A program made the position numbers and the translations under genes. A DNA stretch of 64,000 nucleotides from Cladochytrium replicatum (taxonomy: Eukaryota; Chytridiomycota; Chytridiomycetes; Cladochytriales; Cladochytriaceae): contig JAHLKD010000090.1 in assembly GCA_025526935.1 (NCBI GenBank), positions 1 through 64,000 on the forward strand, read 5' to 3'. Shown here piece by piece: positions 21,475-34,400 of the stretch (positions within the stretch are counted from its first letter, which is position 1; the number at the start of each line of letters is the position of its first letter). The notes under the pieces were generated by a model. The model had not been told where the DNA came from, searched no databases, and saw only the letters and a list, made by a program, of their open reading frames with translations.

Positions 21475-23457
21475 TTATGCAACAATGTTGCGACGGTGGC
21501 GACGAGGCACTGGGGTGGTCGTGCATGGTGTGGTGGTGGGTTTTACGGTGGTGGTGGTGCAGGGAGTGCTAGTAGGAGTGACCGACTCACCACCGTTTAC
21601 AGTACCGGCGCTCGAGGTCGTGCAGGGAGTGGAAGTAGGGACAGGTGTAGAGACCGGAGACGAAGCACCACCCTGGACGGTTCCACTCGTGGTGCAGGGT
21701 GTGGAGGCAGGAGTGGAAGAGGCACCGCCCTGCACGGTTCCGCTCTGAGTAGTAGTGCACGGGGTGGACGTAGGAGTGGAGGAGGCACCGCCCTCGACGG
21801 TTCCGCTGGGAGTAGAGGTGCAAGGAGTCGACGTGGAAACCTCAGCTGAGACGCCAGGAGTGGAAGTAGCGTATCCACCAGCAGGGACGGAGGTAGAGTC
21901 GCCTCCTTCAACAGTACCAGTGGGGGTAGATCCGGGGTAGCCATAGTCGCCACCAGCGGGTTCGCTGGGGCTCTCACCGCCTTCAACACCGCCGGTGGGG
22001 GTGCCAGCACATGGAGTCGAAGTCGGACCCTCACCTTCTACTTCACCGGGGGTGGTCTCGTAGCTACCAGCGGGAGTGGATTCGGCGCCCTCTACTGTAG
22101 CAGGAGAGGTCTCGTATCCACCGGCAGGAGTTGACTCACCACCTTCGACGTTGCCGGGAGTGGTAGTCTTCCAGTGCTTGCACTTGCGGCGATGAGTGGT
22201 GGCAGAGGGAGTGGGTCCTTCACCCTCAACATCAGCAGGGGTGGTACCGTAGTAAACATCAGTAGGGGTGGGGCCTTCGCCTTCAACTTCCCCAGGGGTA
22301 GTCTGGTACTCGCCAGCAGGAGTGGTTGATTCGCCACCCTCCACTGTGCCGGGAGTGCCAGCGCAAGGGGTGGAAGTAGGTCCCTCACCTTCGACTTCAC
22401 CGGGAGTTGTCTCGTACCCGCCAGCAGGGGTTGACTCACCGCCTTCAACAGTGCCGGTGGTTTCGTAACCGCCAGCGGGAGTGGAAGTAGGTCCCTCGCC
22501 CTCAACATCGCCGGGTGTGGTTTCATAGCCGCCAGCCGGAGTGGACTCGCCGCCTTCAACCGTGCCGGTAGGTGTGCCAGCGCAAGGTGTAGAAGTGGGT
22601 CCCTCACCTTCGACATCTCCAGGAGTGGTTTCGTATCCGCCAGCAGGGGTAGACTCGCCACCCTCAACGGTGCCAGTGGTTTCGTAGCCGCCAGCAGGGG
22701 TGGAGGTAGGGCCTTCGCCTTCAACATCGCCGGGTGTGGTTTCATAGCCGCCAGCCGGAGTGGACTCGCCGCCTTCAACGGTGCCGGTAGGAGTCCCAGC
22801 GCAGGGGGTAGAAGTGGGCCCCTCGCCTTCAACATCTCCAGGAGTGGTCTCGTATCCGCCAGCAGGAGTAGATTCACCACCTTCAACGGTACCAGGGGTA
22901 GTTCCGTATCCGCCGTCCGTGGGAGTGGGTCCCTCACCCTCAACTTCGCCAGGGGTGGTGGGAGTTGTGTCGGGGGTAGTGTGGGACTTGTGGTGAATGC
23001 ACTTGCGCCTCCAAGTAGTGGTGGGGGTCTCAACCGGGGTGGATTCACCTCCCTCTACGGTGCCAGGGGTAGTTTCGTATGACACGTCGGTGGGAGTAGG
23101 ACCCTCGCCTTCGACATCACCGGGGGTAGTAGGAGTGGAGCAAGGTGTAGATTCGCCGCCCTCAACCGTCGCTGGTGTAGAAGTTTCGTAGCCACCGGCT
23201 GGGGTCGACTCACCACCCTCAACAGTGCCGGCAGTGGAAGTGCCGTAGCCGTCAGCAGGAGTAGAGACACCGCCTTCAACGGTTCCGGGGGTGGAGGCTT
23301 CGTAGCCGCCAGCAGGAGTGGACTCACCACCCTCAACAGTTCCGGTGGGAGTAGTTCCTTCGCAGGGAGTGGAGGTGGGCTCTCCGTAGACGGGTGCGGC
23401 GCGTGAGGCAGCAGCGAAACCCAGGATGGTGATAGCAACGATGGTGTTGAACTTCAT
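21475..23457 (-). CDS. Secreted VEGG/VEGE-repeat Ser/Thr/Pro/Gly-rich protein
   Basis: An intact 660-residue single-exon frame starts at the ATG at 23457. MKFNTIVAITILGFAAASRA is a clear signal peptide. The rest is almost entirely imperfect repeats of TPGTVEGGESTPAGGYET, alternating with GDVEGEGPTSTPCAGTP. Two basic knots (WRRKCIHHK, HRRKCKHWK) interrupt the array, and the tail is RRHRRNIVA. There is no GPI-type or transmembrane C-terminus. Ser/Thr density suggests heavy O-glycosylation, so a wall, matrix or adhesive role is plausible but inferred. It shares the VEGE repeat, RKC knot and arrangement with the gene at 35734-39007. Opposite-strand frames are shadows of the repeat. Confidence 0.85.
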   Translation of the reverse strand: MKFNTIVAITILGFAAASRAAPVYGEPTSTPCEGTTPTGTVEGGESTPAGGYEASTPGTVEGGVSTPADGYGTSTAGTVEGGESTPAGGYETSTPATVEGGESTPCSTPTTPGDVEGEGPTPTDVSYETTPGTVEGGESTPVETPTTTWRRKCIHHKSHTTPDTTPTTPGEVEGEGPTPTDGGYGTTPGTVEGGESTPAGGYETTPGDVEGEGPTSTPCAGTPTGTVEGGESTPAGGYETTPGDVEGEGPTSTPAGGYETTGTVEGGESTPAGGYETTPGDVEGEGPTSTPCAGTPTGTVEGGESTPAGGYETTPGDVEGEGPTSTPAGGYETTGTVEGGESTPAGGYETTPGEVEGEGPTSTPCAGTPGTVEGGESTTPAGEYQTTPGEVEGEGPTPTDVYYGTTPADVEGEGPTPSATTHRRKCKHWKTTTPGNVEGGESTPAGGYETSPATVEGAESTPAGSYETTPGEVEGEGPTSTPCAGTPTGGVEGGESPSEPAGGDYGYPGSTPTGTVEGGDSTSVPAGGYATSTPGVSAEVSTSTPCTSTPSGTVEGGASSTPTSTPCTTTQSGTVQGGASSTPASTPCTTSGTVQGGASSPVSTPVPTSTPCTTSSAGTVNGGESVTPTSTPCTTTTVKPTTTPCTTTPVPRRHRRNIVA

Positions 23458-24489
23458 ATTTGCGAAATGTGTCAGATAAAAAGCGGAATGAAGGAAAATG
23501 GACAGTCTACGATCTAGATAAACGAACGCCAGTCAGCACCAAAGATTGCCAAATGCATACGCCCCAGAGCAGTAGCGATACATACCTCCTCTGGTCTAAA
23601 TTCTAGAGATGCGGGTAGGGGACACTGGGTGGGGAGGGCGGGGCGGGGAGACTTTAAAAAGAAAAATAATGTTAGCATGGCAGGGGGCTTGGCAGGACTA
23701 ATATGGACATATTGGATGGTAGGGTGGCAGTGCAGTGCGAATTTGCACAGATAGAATTTGAATGTAGGAGAAGGAGAAGGCAAATTGGAACATGGAAAGT
23801 AAGAGTCAGTGGCGGTATTACCAGTAGTGGTAGTGGTGATCAGAGGGGGGTGAGAATTGGAGATGCTAGCAGTGAAATAGCGCAGATTGATGCAGATGTT
23901 GCATGTGCGGTAGGGTGTCACGAGCGTGACTGCTGCCACACCAAGAATGTCGTGTCTCATAGCGGAGAGATGTGATTCGTTAATAGGGCTGTTGTTGTTG
24001 CAATAACCAAAATTTAAATATTCCTATCCGAGGGTCACATAGATCGTAATCGTGGCTGATAGCGTGAACACTGCTGACGTGTTTCAATTCGTTTCAACTT
24101 TACCATTCAAATTTCAACTTTTACCATTCAAACTGCCAAGGGTCAGAAAGAACATATATTCTAGTTTGCGCCGATAGCTGAAACATCCTCAAACAAGCAA
24201 ATCACTTTATCAATTTGTGAATACATCAGCTGTTTAATCTGCATGCAAGCGTCAAGGAAAATACCATTGTGATCGTCAACGACATCAAACCTTAGATTCA
24301 AGAATCTGCCTATATTCTGCTTCTAATTTCTTCTGCCTCGCAGATGGTGCTGGTTGCAGGGGTTTCTAATATGTTGTTAGTTGTTAATCATGGTGTCAAT
24401 CATTAAAGTGTCACCGATATAGCATCATATGTCAGTTTAGATAATTGTGGGACAACTGGTAATGCTTCTAAAGCAGTTACTGTTAGCTG
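23458..24489. other. Intergenic region upstream of the repeat-protein gene
   Basis: Directly upstream of the start is a T-rich stretch with CTTTTTAAAG (about 23650), a possible TATA-like element read leftward. An opposite-frame minus ORF (23514-23960) has no recognisable domain and overlaps this promoter region. The 24.0-24.49 kb part is AT-rich with no gene seen. Confidence 0.4.
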
Positions 24490-27400
24490 TTATATGAGAC
24501 TATCAATATAGAGTCTACCGAGTTGTGTAGAAGTGTCTGGAGATTTCTTTGTTGGGCCATTCTTCTTTCCCTGCTCCAGCTTCTTATCAGGTACATTTGA
24601 TTTCTTTTGTTGAATTTCTTTTTCTTTTGATGCCTAGGGTTGTGGAACAATAGACAGAATTCTTTTCATCAGATTCTATCAAATACCATGTTCTCAAGCT
24701 TTTTAGCTTTTGAATCAGGAGCAGTTGTTGCAGGCGTAGTCAGTTTACGGGTGTCTTCCTTGGTAACATTCAGAGCACTTCTACTGGATGCAATGTCTGA
24801 ACTAGTTGAACCACATATGAAAATTCTGTAGGGTTAGTTGCTAGTCACCTAATGTCTTGTCTGCTAATAGGTTTGTCTCTGACAAACTCTTAGGGATGTT
24901 CCCAACCTGAAAATTGTGAAAGTTACAACCTTCTTATATTCTATGTTATTTTTACTTTGACAGGAAGCTTCAGCTGTTGTCTGACGAGGTCAGAAAACTC
25001 CACGACTTTGTCAAGCAGATGACTGATAGCGTCATAGCTAATATCAGTTAAGAAAGACCATCAGCAGGTGTGAAATGAGTACTAATTATAAATTCTCTAC
25101 CAAATATCATATTTCTTCTTGATGTGAGTATTTTCACTGGAAGTGCTTATTGAAGCAAGCACAACATTGAATTGTTCTAGTATACTGGACTTTTTCTTTA
25201 AGTCCTGAACATTCATAATCATCTAACCAGCACAAAGTTGTTCAAAGAATGCATACTACCGACTATTATAGAATACCTCTTGTAAACAATAGATACTGCC
25301 ATTCCATTCAAGATAACTATTGTCAGCAGATCTTGTTACACAATCTAGAGTCTGCTTTGCCAATTCGTTCAGTGCACCAAAGGCATTACTTGCAAAAATA
25401 ACCTATACAGAGTCTAAATGTGAAAAGCACAGTAAACTTTTTCATTTACATTGATATCTTTGATTGACTTCATGAAGTTAACCATCTTACTTTCACAAAC
25501 GTTATCTCTCAGTTTTAATGTGTCAGAATCTGCTGTCAAATCTTTAAGAATTGAATCAATAATCTGCCCAGCAAGTCTTTGTGCCCTAGCAATACAAAAT
25601 TCAACAAATAAGAAGCATAATCATTCTCATGGGTTTACACTCTATGATGCAAATTTTTCTCAAACTGGTTTCTGGTCTTGTGGTGTTCATCTTCTGTCAG
25701 AGCAATCCCTTTAAGAGTAATTGTCGATTCAGTTTCCTGTTGAAAGTCTAACGATGAATCAAGTTTCCATGTTTCACTGTAAATCTATACATCATAAATA
25801 ATACGCAATGTGATTCAAGACTGAATCTTCTCACCCCAGCATTAGTTGATTTGAAAACAACTGAAAAATCAAATGCACATCCTGGTAAGATAACTCCCTG
25901 CTTTGGATAGAAGTAAAATCGGCGAACGTTAGCCTCCTGGTTTTTGACCTGAAACAATATGAGTTAAGAACATTTGTGCTCTTCTTACTGTTACTTTAAG
26001 TGGGTTATTTTTCTTCTTCAGCTTCCATTGAAAGTGGAAAGCTCTTTTTCCAAAGTTGTAGACGGTAAAAACTGCTCCTGACACTTGATTAAGCAACACT
26101 GCAAACGAGAGCTGTTTTGTACTGAAAACAACATTGACATCAGGCTTCAAAGGATCTGATACTAATGTTTGTTGATTTTCCTGTATTGGCTTGTACTCTT
26201 GTTCCATTTCAGCATTGCTGTTAAAAAGTTAAACTAATTCTCAAACATTTGAATGTGTGTACCAGGATATTTTCTCATTTGTATTTGAATTATACTGGTC
26301 TTTGTATTCCAACGTGTTTTGTTGGAATGTTTTGACTCTGGAAAGGGAGGCTCCTTCCACTTCCATGTATTGACCATTATTGTGCTGAAACATACGTTAG
26401 TGAGAATTTCTTTCCACTGTGTGGACTACCATAAAATGAGGATCTAGCATTGCCACAATATGTCTCAGCTCTTTTGATCTTCTTTCACGATATTGGCAGT
26501 GTGTACAAGCTGGAGGACCGCTTGGTCTTGCAAAACATGAGTATGGACAAATCTTATACAAGCAACCACTTTTACTTTTTGGAGTGGATTCTTTCAATTC
26601 TAAAAACAACAATTGTCAGTTGTATCATTCAAGAATTCGACCACAACATACTCTCTAGGGCCACTCAGAGGAAGTGAGTGTGTTAGACCAAGAAGGTCAC
26701 TTCCAAGCCAAATGTTTTCTTTCCAAAATTGAACGTTTTTTGATTCTAATAATGCCTGTGCCTCCTCAATCAAGTTCTGCTCCTCTACATTATGTCTGAA
26801 TTCGCCAAGCTTTGACATTAATAAATTGTCTGTAGCCTGAAAGAAGATTTATGCACTGAAATGTAAAACTGTATGCAATTTACCTTATTTGTTCTTCTTG
26901 AAAGAATTTCTTCTGTTATCTGCCAATTAATGGTGTGTCGCTTCCAGTTAAGCAGTGCATGTTGCTGTCGTAGTTCTCTATTGGATTCATAAAGATTTTG
27001 TGATTTTCTTCTGGCACAGTACCAGTACCTATATTTTTGGAAAATGTGCAGCTGTTGGTCATTGTTCTCAGGCATCGAGTTTTCTTGGGACAGTCCGCGC
27101 ACGTCTTGCTAAAAAAAGGCAGAGTGTAAACTGCAAATATTTATGAAGTGGAGATTTACATGTGCTGTCTTCGCAATCTCCGAATGGTGGTCCATTGGTT
27201 GAATATCGGTGGTTGCGTGGGCTGGAGACGCTGTGACACAATTTCGTTCCATCTCTGTGTACTCATCAACATCGCCAAGAATTGTGTGATCTATGATCCT
27301 GCCATCCAAAGCACAGCGCGGCCCTCTCTGTAACGACCAGATCGCGTCAACAACCAAATCTGCGTGCGCTGAAAAAGTCTGCATACGTCTTTGGCAGTGA

Positions 27401-27575
27401 GTACTGTGAGCGGAACTGCTTTAAGATCGGTTTGGGCTGTGATGATATCATCTTAACATGTGTCATTACAATTCAAGCGCAGAAATTCAATTATTTGATG
27501 ATCACCTTCGCCCATAAAGTCCAGCGGCAACCGTTTGGCGACAAACGCTTGATTTGTTTGTTGCTGAAGCGGCAT
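24490..27575 (-). CDS. MYCBPAP: MYCBP-associated-protein homologue (ciliary/axonemal protein), many short exons
   Basis: A split gene reads leftward from ATG 27575 to a TAA at 24490. Hand-joined exons keep frame: 27506..27575, 27355..27436, 27160..27298, 26884..27108, 26652..26836, 26576..26599 (24 nt), 26430..26526, 26263..26384, 25989..26217, 25835..25948, 25639..25784, 25450..25585 and 25277..25402, then several more. Family features are LNWKRHTINWQITEEILSRR, FWKENIWLGSDLLGLTHSL, and the ASH-like segment RRFYFYPKQGVILPG then VVFKSTNAG followed by IYSETWKL. The lysine-rich end terminates GRLYIDSLI. Vertebrate MYCBPAP is linked to sperm and cilia and is reported as an axonemal central-apparatus component. 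A flagellar role fits a zoosporic fungus. Exons below 25270 are less certain. Confidence 0.8.
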
Positions 27576-27808
27576 TCTTGTGAGACACGTCGTTGTTGAA
27601 CGCTTCGGAAACAGGAACTTTCTATTCTAAAATACTAATAGCTTTCTGTGAATAATGTTTGTGTCAAATGCTAATGCTGCTTCAGCAGTATTAATGTCAA
27701 CGGCAACTGTCACAATATTTTGTAATATTCAAATTGTGTTCATCTCACCTCACCCACGTCCTCCTAATTCACATATCTGAAATTCACCCACTCCCACCCC
27801 GAACCCCA
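27576..27808. promoter_or_regulatory. Shared divergent promoter, MYCBPAP and CK2 alpha
   Basis: The two start codons face away from each other across 233 bp, so both promoters must lie here or in the first introns. The region is AT-rich and holds the palindromic CTGCTTCAGCAG (about 27679) and AATATTTTGTAATATTC (about 27713). No TATA box at a standard distance is obvious. Confidence 0.5.
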
Positions 27809-29188
27809 ATGCCCGGAATGTCCGTCGCACGGTCCTACGCACACGCAAACGATGAACGGCCGAACGAATACTCAGACTATGACAACATGACTATCCAGTG
27901 GGGGTACCTATCACTCCACGCTGATTACACCCATCGCTTATTAACCCCACCGATTGAAGGTCGCAGGACAACTACGAGATTGTCAGAAAAGTTGGGAGAG
28001 GGAAATACAGCGAAGTTTTCGAAGGCTTAAACATCGTATCAAACGAAAAGTGCATCATCAAAGTGCTGAAGCCGGTGAAGAAGAAGAAGATCAAGCGAGA
28101 GATAAAGATTCTGCAAAATCTCTCTGGTGGACCAAACGTTGTTGGACTCCTTGACGTCGTGAGAGATCCACAGGTGAGATCAAATCTTTTTGACCTGAAC
28201 CTTCTCTTACCGCTGGCCGATTTTCATAGAGCAAAGTACCCGCGCTTATTTTCGAGAATGTTGATAATACCGATTTCAAAGTGCTATACCCCAAGCTTAC
28301 CGACCACGACGTTCGCTACTACATTTTCGAGCTGCTTAAAGTTAGCTCGGTGCCATTGCGGGAAAAACCAGTCACTTATCATATACCATCGCAGGCTCTC
28401 GACTTCTCACATTCCATGGGAATAATGCACCGCGACGTCAAACCTCACGTATGATTTGTAAGAGTTGTATTTTACTGTCATGGCTAACTTTATTAATTGT
28501 TAGAACGTCATGATTGATCATCAAAAGAAATCACTTCGATTGATCGACTGGGGTTTGGCCGAATTTTACAAACCAGGAACGAAATACAATGTTCGGGTAG
28601 CGTCTCGATACTTCAAAGGGCCGGAACTACTGGTGGACTTTCAAGAGTACGATTACTCCTTGGACATGTGGAGTCTTGGGTGCATGTTTGCAAGCATGGT
28701 ACGAGAGGGGAAATGTTACTCTTTGTTTTATCCATAATCTTTTTAAAAAGATATTCAGAAAAGAGCCATTCTTCCATGGCCAGGACAATTACGATCAACT
28801 GGTAAAAATTGCAAAAGTGCTCGGAACTCAGGAACTCTTTGAATATTTGGACAAATATGATATCGAGCTGGACGCTCACTTTGACGACATTCTCGGAAGG
28901 TTGCTATTTCATGATTTATCTATGTGCACGGGAATCTCATTAGGCTCAACTTTGTGAAGATACCCTCGGCGCCCATGGCAGAAGTTCATCAACGCAGAGA
29001 ACGAACGGTACATTAGCCCCGAGGCCTTGGATTTCGTGGACAAACTCCTGCGCTATGATCACCAGGAAAGGCTCACACCAAAGGAGGCAATGTTCCACCC
29101 TTACTTCGACCCGGTCCGCCCGCAGGACTTTGATGCGCCCAACAACGGAATTCGAAATTCCCCTTCTTCTTCCGATGTAGCAGAGTGA
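27809..29188 (+). CDS. CKA1: Casein kinase 2 catalytic subunit alpha
   Basis: The model join(27809..27903,27960..28173,28230..28340,28395..28448,28504..28698,28751..28899,28960..29188) is in frame and gives 348 residues, normal for CK2 alpha. Visible features are the glycine loop [18 protein letters not shown], the basic cluster [12 protein letters not shown], the catalytic loop [20 protein letters not shown] (the CK2-specific DWG instead of DFG), RYFKGPELL, and [21 protein letters not shown]2 is a constitutive Ser/Thr kinase of acidic sites, acting with a beta subunit in nucleus and cytoplasm. Introns are 52-61 nt and three use AAG acceptors. All key residues are intact. Confidence 0.95.
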
Positions 29189-29621
29189 AGTTAGCTCTGG
29201 CCCTCCTTGCGCGATATCTTGAAGACTTGCGAGCTGTTTAACGATCTATATTCACCATCGATTTGTTCATATGTGTTGATATATTTCCAGTAATCTTTGG
29301 AAAATATTATGTGTGCTGTGCTGCTTTGAATCCTTTCTATTCAGCGATTTACCACCGATAAGGAGCTCACAGGTATATGAAGTAATGCGCCGAGGCGAAG
29401 TGACCGATGAGCTGGGAAGGGCGTGTCAGCAGCTCCTGCTGGAGACTGCCCAAGAGGACAATGTAGCTATGCGGAACCCCTTTGCGGGTTTCATCCAGAG
29501 CAACGGCGAGGTGGTCGATAGTAATCTGGTAGGAATCGGACAATGGCAAAATCAGTCGCTTTTGCAAATTGGGAATACTCTATATGCCCGAGTATCAGCG
29601 TAAGTATAACGCTCTTTGATC
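29189..29621. other. Spacer with an unassigned plus-strand reading frame
   Basis: A plus-strand frame (from about 29373 to 29603, containing MRRGEVTDELGRACQQLLLE and NPFAGFIQSNGEVVDSNLVG) reads like protein but has no ATG near its start, no partner exon and no recognised family. It could be an exon remnant. Confidence 0.3.
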
Positions 29622-31281
29622 TTAGTTCACAGGCTGTACACATTGATTGCCATGGTTTGCTTTTGGGCAAAACGTTTTCTCGCCACCATTCCTGAACATC
29701 TTCATGGAAAGACTCCCAACTCTTGCCGAATATTGAATCTCCAGTCCACTTTCGTTCCACCACTCGAGAGATGGGATGCAGCGGTGGGAAATAGCTTGGT
29801 CAAGACCAGCGATGTCCACCTCAACTGAAGTCCACTATCCTTCCACCAGTCGAGCACGTCAAGGTGCATGAACGCCGTCGCTGCATCCATCGCTCTTTTC
29901 CGTCCACGATAAAATCCAGTCCACTTTTCTTCCACCACTCCAACGTGTCCACCATTCCATCCATGCTTGCCAAATCCATCGCATCAGAGGAGTACCGTAA
30001 TGCAAGCCAGCTCTCGATCCACCAATCCAAAACATCAATGTGACCACCAATACATCCTCGCTCCACTGTAACGCAAGCCCACAGCCCTTCCACCAATCCA
30101 ACACGTCACGTTTGTCAGTCCCGAGGCACTGGCTATGTCCATTGCCTTTTCTGACCACACGAGCTGAAGTCCGCTGTCCCTCTACCTGTTCAGTCGCTCC
30201 ATCCCCTCCACGCCCACCATATCCATCGCCAGTTCGCTCCATTGCAGTTGTAGTCCGCTGTTTCTCCACCACTCAAGTACTTCGATGGAACACGCTTCGT
30301 CCATCGCTACGGAGCTGTATAAGCGTTCAAGATCACTCGAGAGCCACCAATCAAGCACTTTGATGTGCCTGCATTCGCTCGCACCGTCCATTGCTCGCTC
30401 TGAATACCGTAGCTCGAGACCACTGTTGACCCACCATTCCAGCACGTTGATGTGGCTGTTTCTGCTTTGCTTCGTCCATCGAAGCATTCGAATAGAGGAT
30501 GTCGTAGCCGCTATTTTCCCACCAATTCAGCATTGCAATGTCTCCGTTCTGACTCGCAAAGTCCATCGCGTGGTTTGTGTAGCGTGGCTCGATTCGATTG
30601 GTTTTCCACCAGTTCAAAACGTCGACGTGACCGCGCCTTGTCGTCTCATCCATGCATTCTACAACCATTGGTTCCCAGCGAGGAGTCAGATCCAATTCGT
30701 TATTCTTCCACCACTCGAGAACAGCTACTTTGCCATTTGTAGCCGCTTCCAGTCGTTCGTTGAATCGAACGAGACATCGATACCGCTTCGTTTCCACCAG
30801 TTCAGGACGTCAAGTCGCCACCGGTGCAAATGGAATACGGACTCCACTTAATCTCCAACCCGGACTGTTTCCTCCACCAATCCAACACCTCAATCCTCCC
30901 ATGACTTGTGCAGCTCACGCTCCACTTCATCTCCAAACCGCTCTTCCTGCACCACTCGAGTACGTCGATATGTCACCGCCTGCTCACCACGTCCATCGCC
31001 TGGCATGACCACTTCAGTTGGAAGCCCGCGTACCCTTGTCTACAAATATCCTCGCCCCGAAAGCTATGGTTATATCCCACGTCATAGAGTCGCACACCGT
31101 CTGCAACGTCGTCTCTTCCGTCTGTGAGAAGGTCCACGATGTAAGTGAAGCCGTGGAACGACGCGAACTGGATGGTGAGATGAGGGAGGTGGTTGGCTTT
31201 GGATTCTTCAGAGCGATGGCAAGCTGGTCAATGAAGATGAGCCTGATGAGCTCGCTTGGAAGAGTGAGTGGGCTTTCGGTA
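29622..31281 (-). pseudogene. Decayed F-box plus LEWWK-repeat gene
   Basis: The right end reads LPSELIRLIFIDQL in the minus frame near 31250, an F-box-like start comparable to LPSELLLRILSLL of the intact gene at 51928. Repeats follow leftward: IDVLEWCRKSGLEMKWS (about 30950), VDVLNWWKTNRIEPRYTNHA (30620), IAMLNWWENSGYDILYS (30520), and so on to about 29650, some 12-14 units. Frame changes occur in almost every second unit and no set of introns restores it. Confidence 0.65.
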
Positions 31282-31446
31282 TGATCGAGAACCTACAAAA
31301 TTTTCGTGAGCATGCCGGATCTTCACAGGAGGGAAAAGGAAACAAATGCAGGTTGTTCTCATTGCTTTATGAATAACCAATGTGGTTTTGCGTCATCACA
31401 ATCTATTCACTTTGTATGTTTGCTGATTAGATGTAAATATCACATA

Positions 31447-34400
31447 TCAGTTGGTCCTTATTGAACTGGCTCCTTCGACCACACTTGGTACATTTGTCGG
31501 CGTATTTGTCTGCTCCGCTGAATGGCTCAAAATCGATGACCATTTCAAGAAATGCTCCTCTGATGTGAAGTCGATGATAAGGTTGCACCATTTCGTTCGC
31601 TCTTTATGCCCATCGTAGGGAAAACTGCTGGGTTGTTTCGATGAGTTTACAGGCTCTCTCTCGGACAGCTCAATTGAATAGATGTTATTTTCTTTGTCGT
31701 TCACTTGTCGGCCAACGTTCCAGTACAGCATCATGATTACACTTTCGACTCGGGGAGGTTCTTTTCTGCCCGCGTGGAACAATATGATCAAGTTTGCATC
31801 ATAGAGTACTCCCAACCTTAGTTCCCATCGGGCAATCAGACTTTTCTTGTTAAGCACAATGACTGGGCAGGAATGCAGCCCAAAACTGACTCCCTGTTTT
31901 GTCGTATTATTAAAAAGAGACAGTGTGACCAAAAAATGCGCATTACCGAAAAGTGGTTCTTGCAGGTGACCTTCCCTCTCAATGAGGAGGAACGTGTGGA
32001 GAGCTCTTTCCCGTTTTCAAGAGAGGCCAAGACTTTCGATGGAGATGCATGTGTGAACACATCAAACCCATTTTGCATGGCAATTGAATAGTCTGTCTCA
32101 GATGGAGCTTCGGATGTTTCTGCCCTCCACACTCGGAAAAATAGGCGCTCACCAAACAAGATCGAAAATCCAAACATGGTTGGGTAGATCATTAAGATTG
32201 CTTTGAGCCAAAAGTTCACCGTAGGGTTGTTGATCACGCCGGCCATCAACAGTGGCACCAGTACAATTATCGTGCCGCATGCATTGTAGACGCTGTATCC
32301 GATCATGCTGGTTTCAGAGTATGAGTCGCTCACGTTGCGGGTGAGAAAGGCAAGCATGGCGCAAACAATCAGAAGGATTGCGTTGTAAGCGTAAAAGAGA
32401 CCGAGAAACACAGAATCCACTTGTGGCAGGTCTGATGCGCAGACAAAAGCGGCAACCTCCGCGTTGACAGCACGAAGTTGAGGATATTTTGGAGCTGCTA
32501 CGACCCAGACAATTGCAATGGTCTTGAACAGCACAGCAAATGAGAATTCGGGCAGTGAGGATATGTTTTTCAGTTTGTACCAGCTCAGGTGCAAGGACCA
32601 TTGCAACACCAAACAGCAGGCCCGAGTCTGAAATGGCCATTCTGACACGGCTTACATTGTTGAAGATTCTGATCCACAAGTTGAACTTAATTAAGCTCTA
32701 AGTGGGAACACGATGGTAAATACCTGTAAACTCGCCAGTTCTTCATGATCAGACATCCGAATATCAAAGCAAAAAAGACAGGTATCAAAAATGTTTCAAG
32801 CGCACATTTATAAGCTGATGGTGTGCCGATATCAACGAGAGCAAGCAGATCGAGCCCAAGCATTCCTATCAGCATGCATATTACAAAGGTAGGAGACATG
32901 GCCATTATCTGCAAATCCGACTTTAAGCCAAAGTCTTCGTGGTGATGTCTGTAGTTACCACTTTTGTAGTCCTCTTCACGCTCAATACAACCATGCCTGC
33001 CAAGATTGGAATTGCGAGCAAAGTTACAAGTGCGATTACACCTTTTGTGCTTCCATCATCCCACGTGGCCGTAAAAACGCTTTGGCCCATTGGTGCAACA
33101 ACCTTCTGGCCGCATACCGGGAATGCACTTTCGGCGAACGGGAATGCGGTGATGTCAATTGGACCGGAAACTATTGTTGAGTTCGGAGACGCTGCTGCAC
33201 AATTGAAGAAACTCCCCGAAAGAAATTGAGGGGTCAAGAAAGTCATAGTCAGCACCCAAGGATAGGGGACGCCGAGATTTTTGTCTGGCAATAACCGATG
33301 TCCGAATAGTGCCCCACCGGTTTGTTTGTACAACTTGTGTAGCACGACAGGCAAGTACCCCTGTACGTATTCATGTTGATATACCACATAATTGATGAGC
33401 CCTTTCGCAGCAGCTAAGATTTACTGTGAGCCTGATTTTTTCGGTAGTCGAGTTGCAAGTACCTTCGTATTTGCATTTCGTAAGATCGAACGTAGAGAGC
33501 GAGATCAGTGAGCCAGGGCCAGTAGTTATGTTCCCTGTTTGCAGTGCCTGCAAAAGTCTTTTCCGACATGTTATTCCAGACTATTGAGAGTAGTTCAACT
33601 GACTTACACACACGCTGTACCCCCATCAATAATGTGCATCCTGGTGTTGTTGGGAAAGGAATTAATAAAGTCCGAAATACTTGCAATAGCTCTGTCTACA
33701 TTCGTAATGACCACGGGTAAAAAGGTAAAGTTTAACTGAGTCGCTTGTCGGAATGGCACACAGCGAGAAGTAAGGTTCGCCGGAAGCGAAGCCGCCTGCT
33801 GGATGCAAATTGCCTGAGTTGCAAGAGGATTGTCCTGCTGCATCCGGCGCATAAGCTCGAAAATTGCTTGTTCTTCGTTCATCCCAACAAAAGCAAGTAA
33901 GTTTGGCGTGTATTGGTCAACGATGTTTGGAGTCGGCCCTCTTGTGTTCACGCCCACAATCGGCACACCATTGTTTGCCGCAATCCTCAAAGGGGAGTAG
34001 ATCTGCGCTCTTGAGAACGTGACAATCCACCCGTCCGTCTTGACTGAACTATTTTCGAGTGTGACGTTGTTAAGAAATGCCGCCTGAACATCTCCATCAG
34101 TGAACTCGGTCAGCATTTCGACAATTTTAACGTTGGCGTCCAAAGACGCTTGGTACAGCCCAGAACGCCAACCCGCCCAGAAAATATTCGGGCGACTGGC
34201 GTGTGTTGCCAGCGTATTGATACTTTTCCCCCCAGATTCTGGGAAGTCGGCTGCTCGTTGAGTGACATATGTTTCAAATGCTGGCATAAGGTTTTGTGTC
34301 GTCAAGTTCGCAGTGGTATAGATGGTCGGTCCAGTCCACAGATACTTGTTTGCCAGCGTAACATTTGCAAGCTGAAAAAGCTGAGCTTGGACAACAGCAA

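Noticed and set aside
22092-23048. Second minus-strand long frame (318 codons) inside the VEGG-repeat gene
   Set aside because: A different frame of the same repeats. The frame starting at 23457 has the signal peptide and full length.
23514-23960. Minus-strand 148-codon frame upstream of the VEGG gene
   Set aside because: No motif, overlaps the presumed promoter, and composition resembles noncoding DNA.
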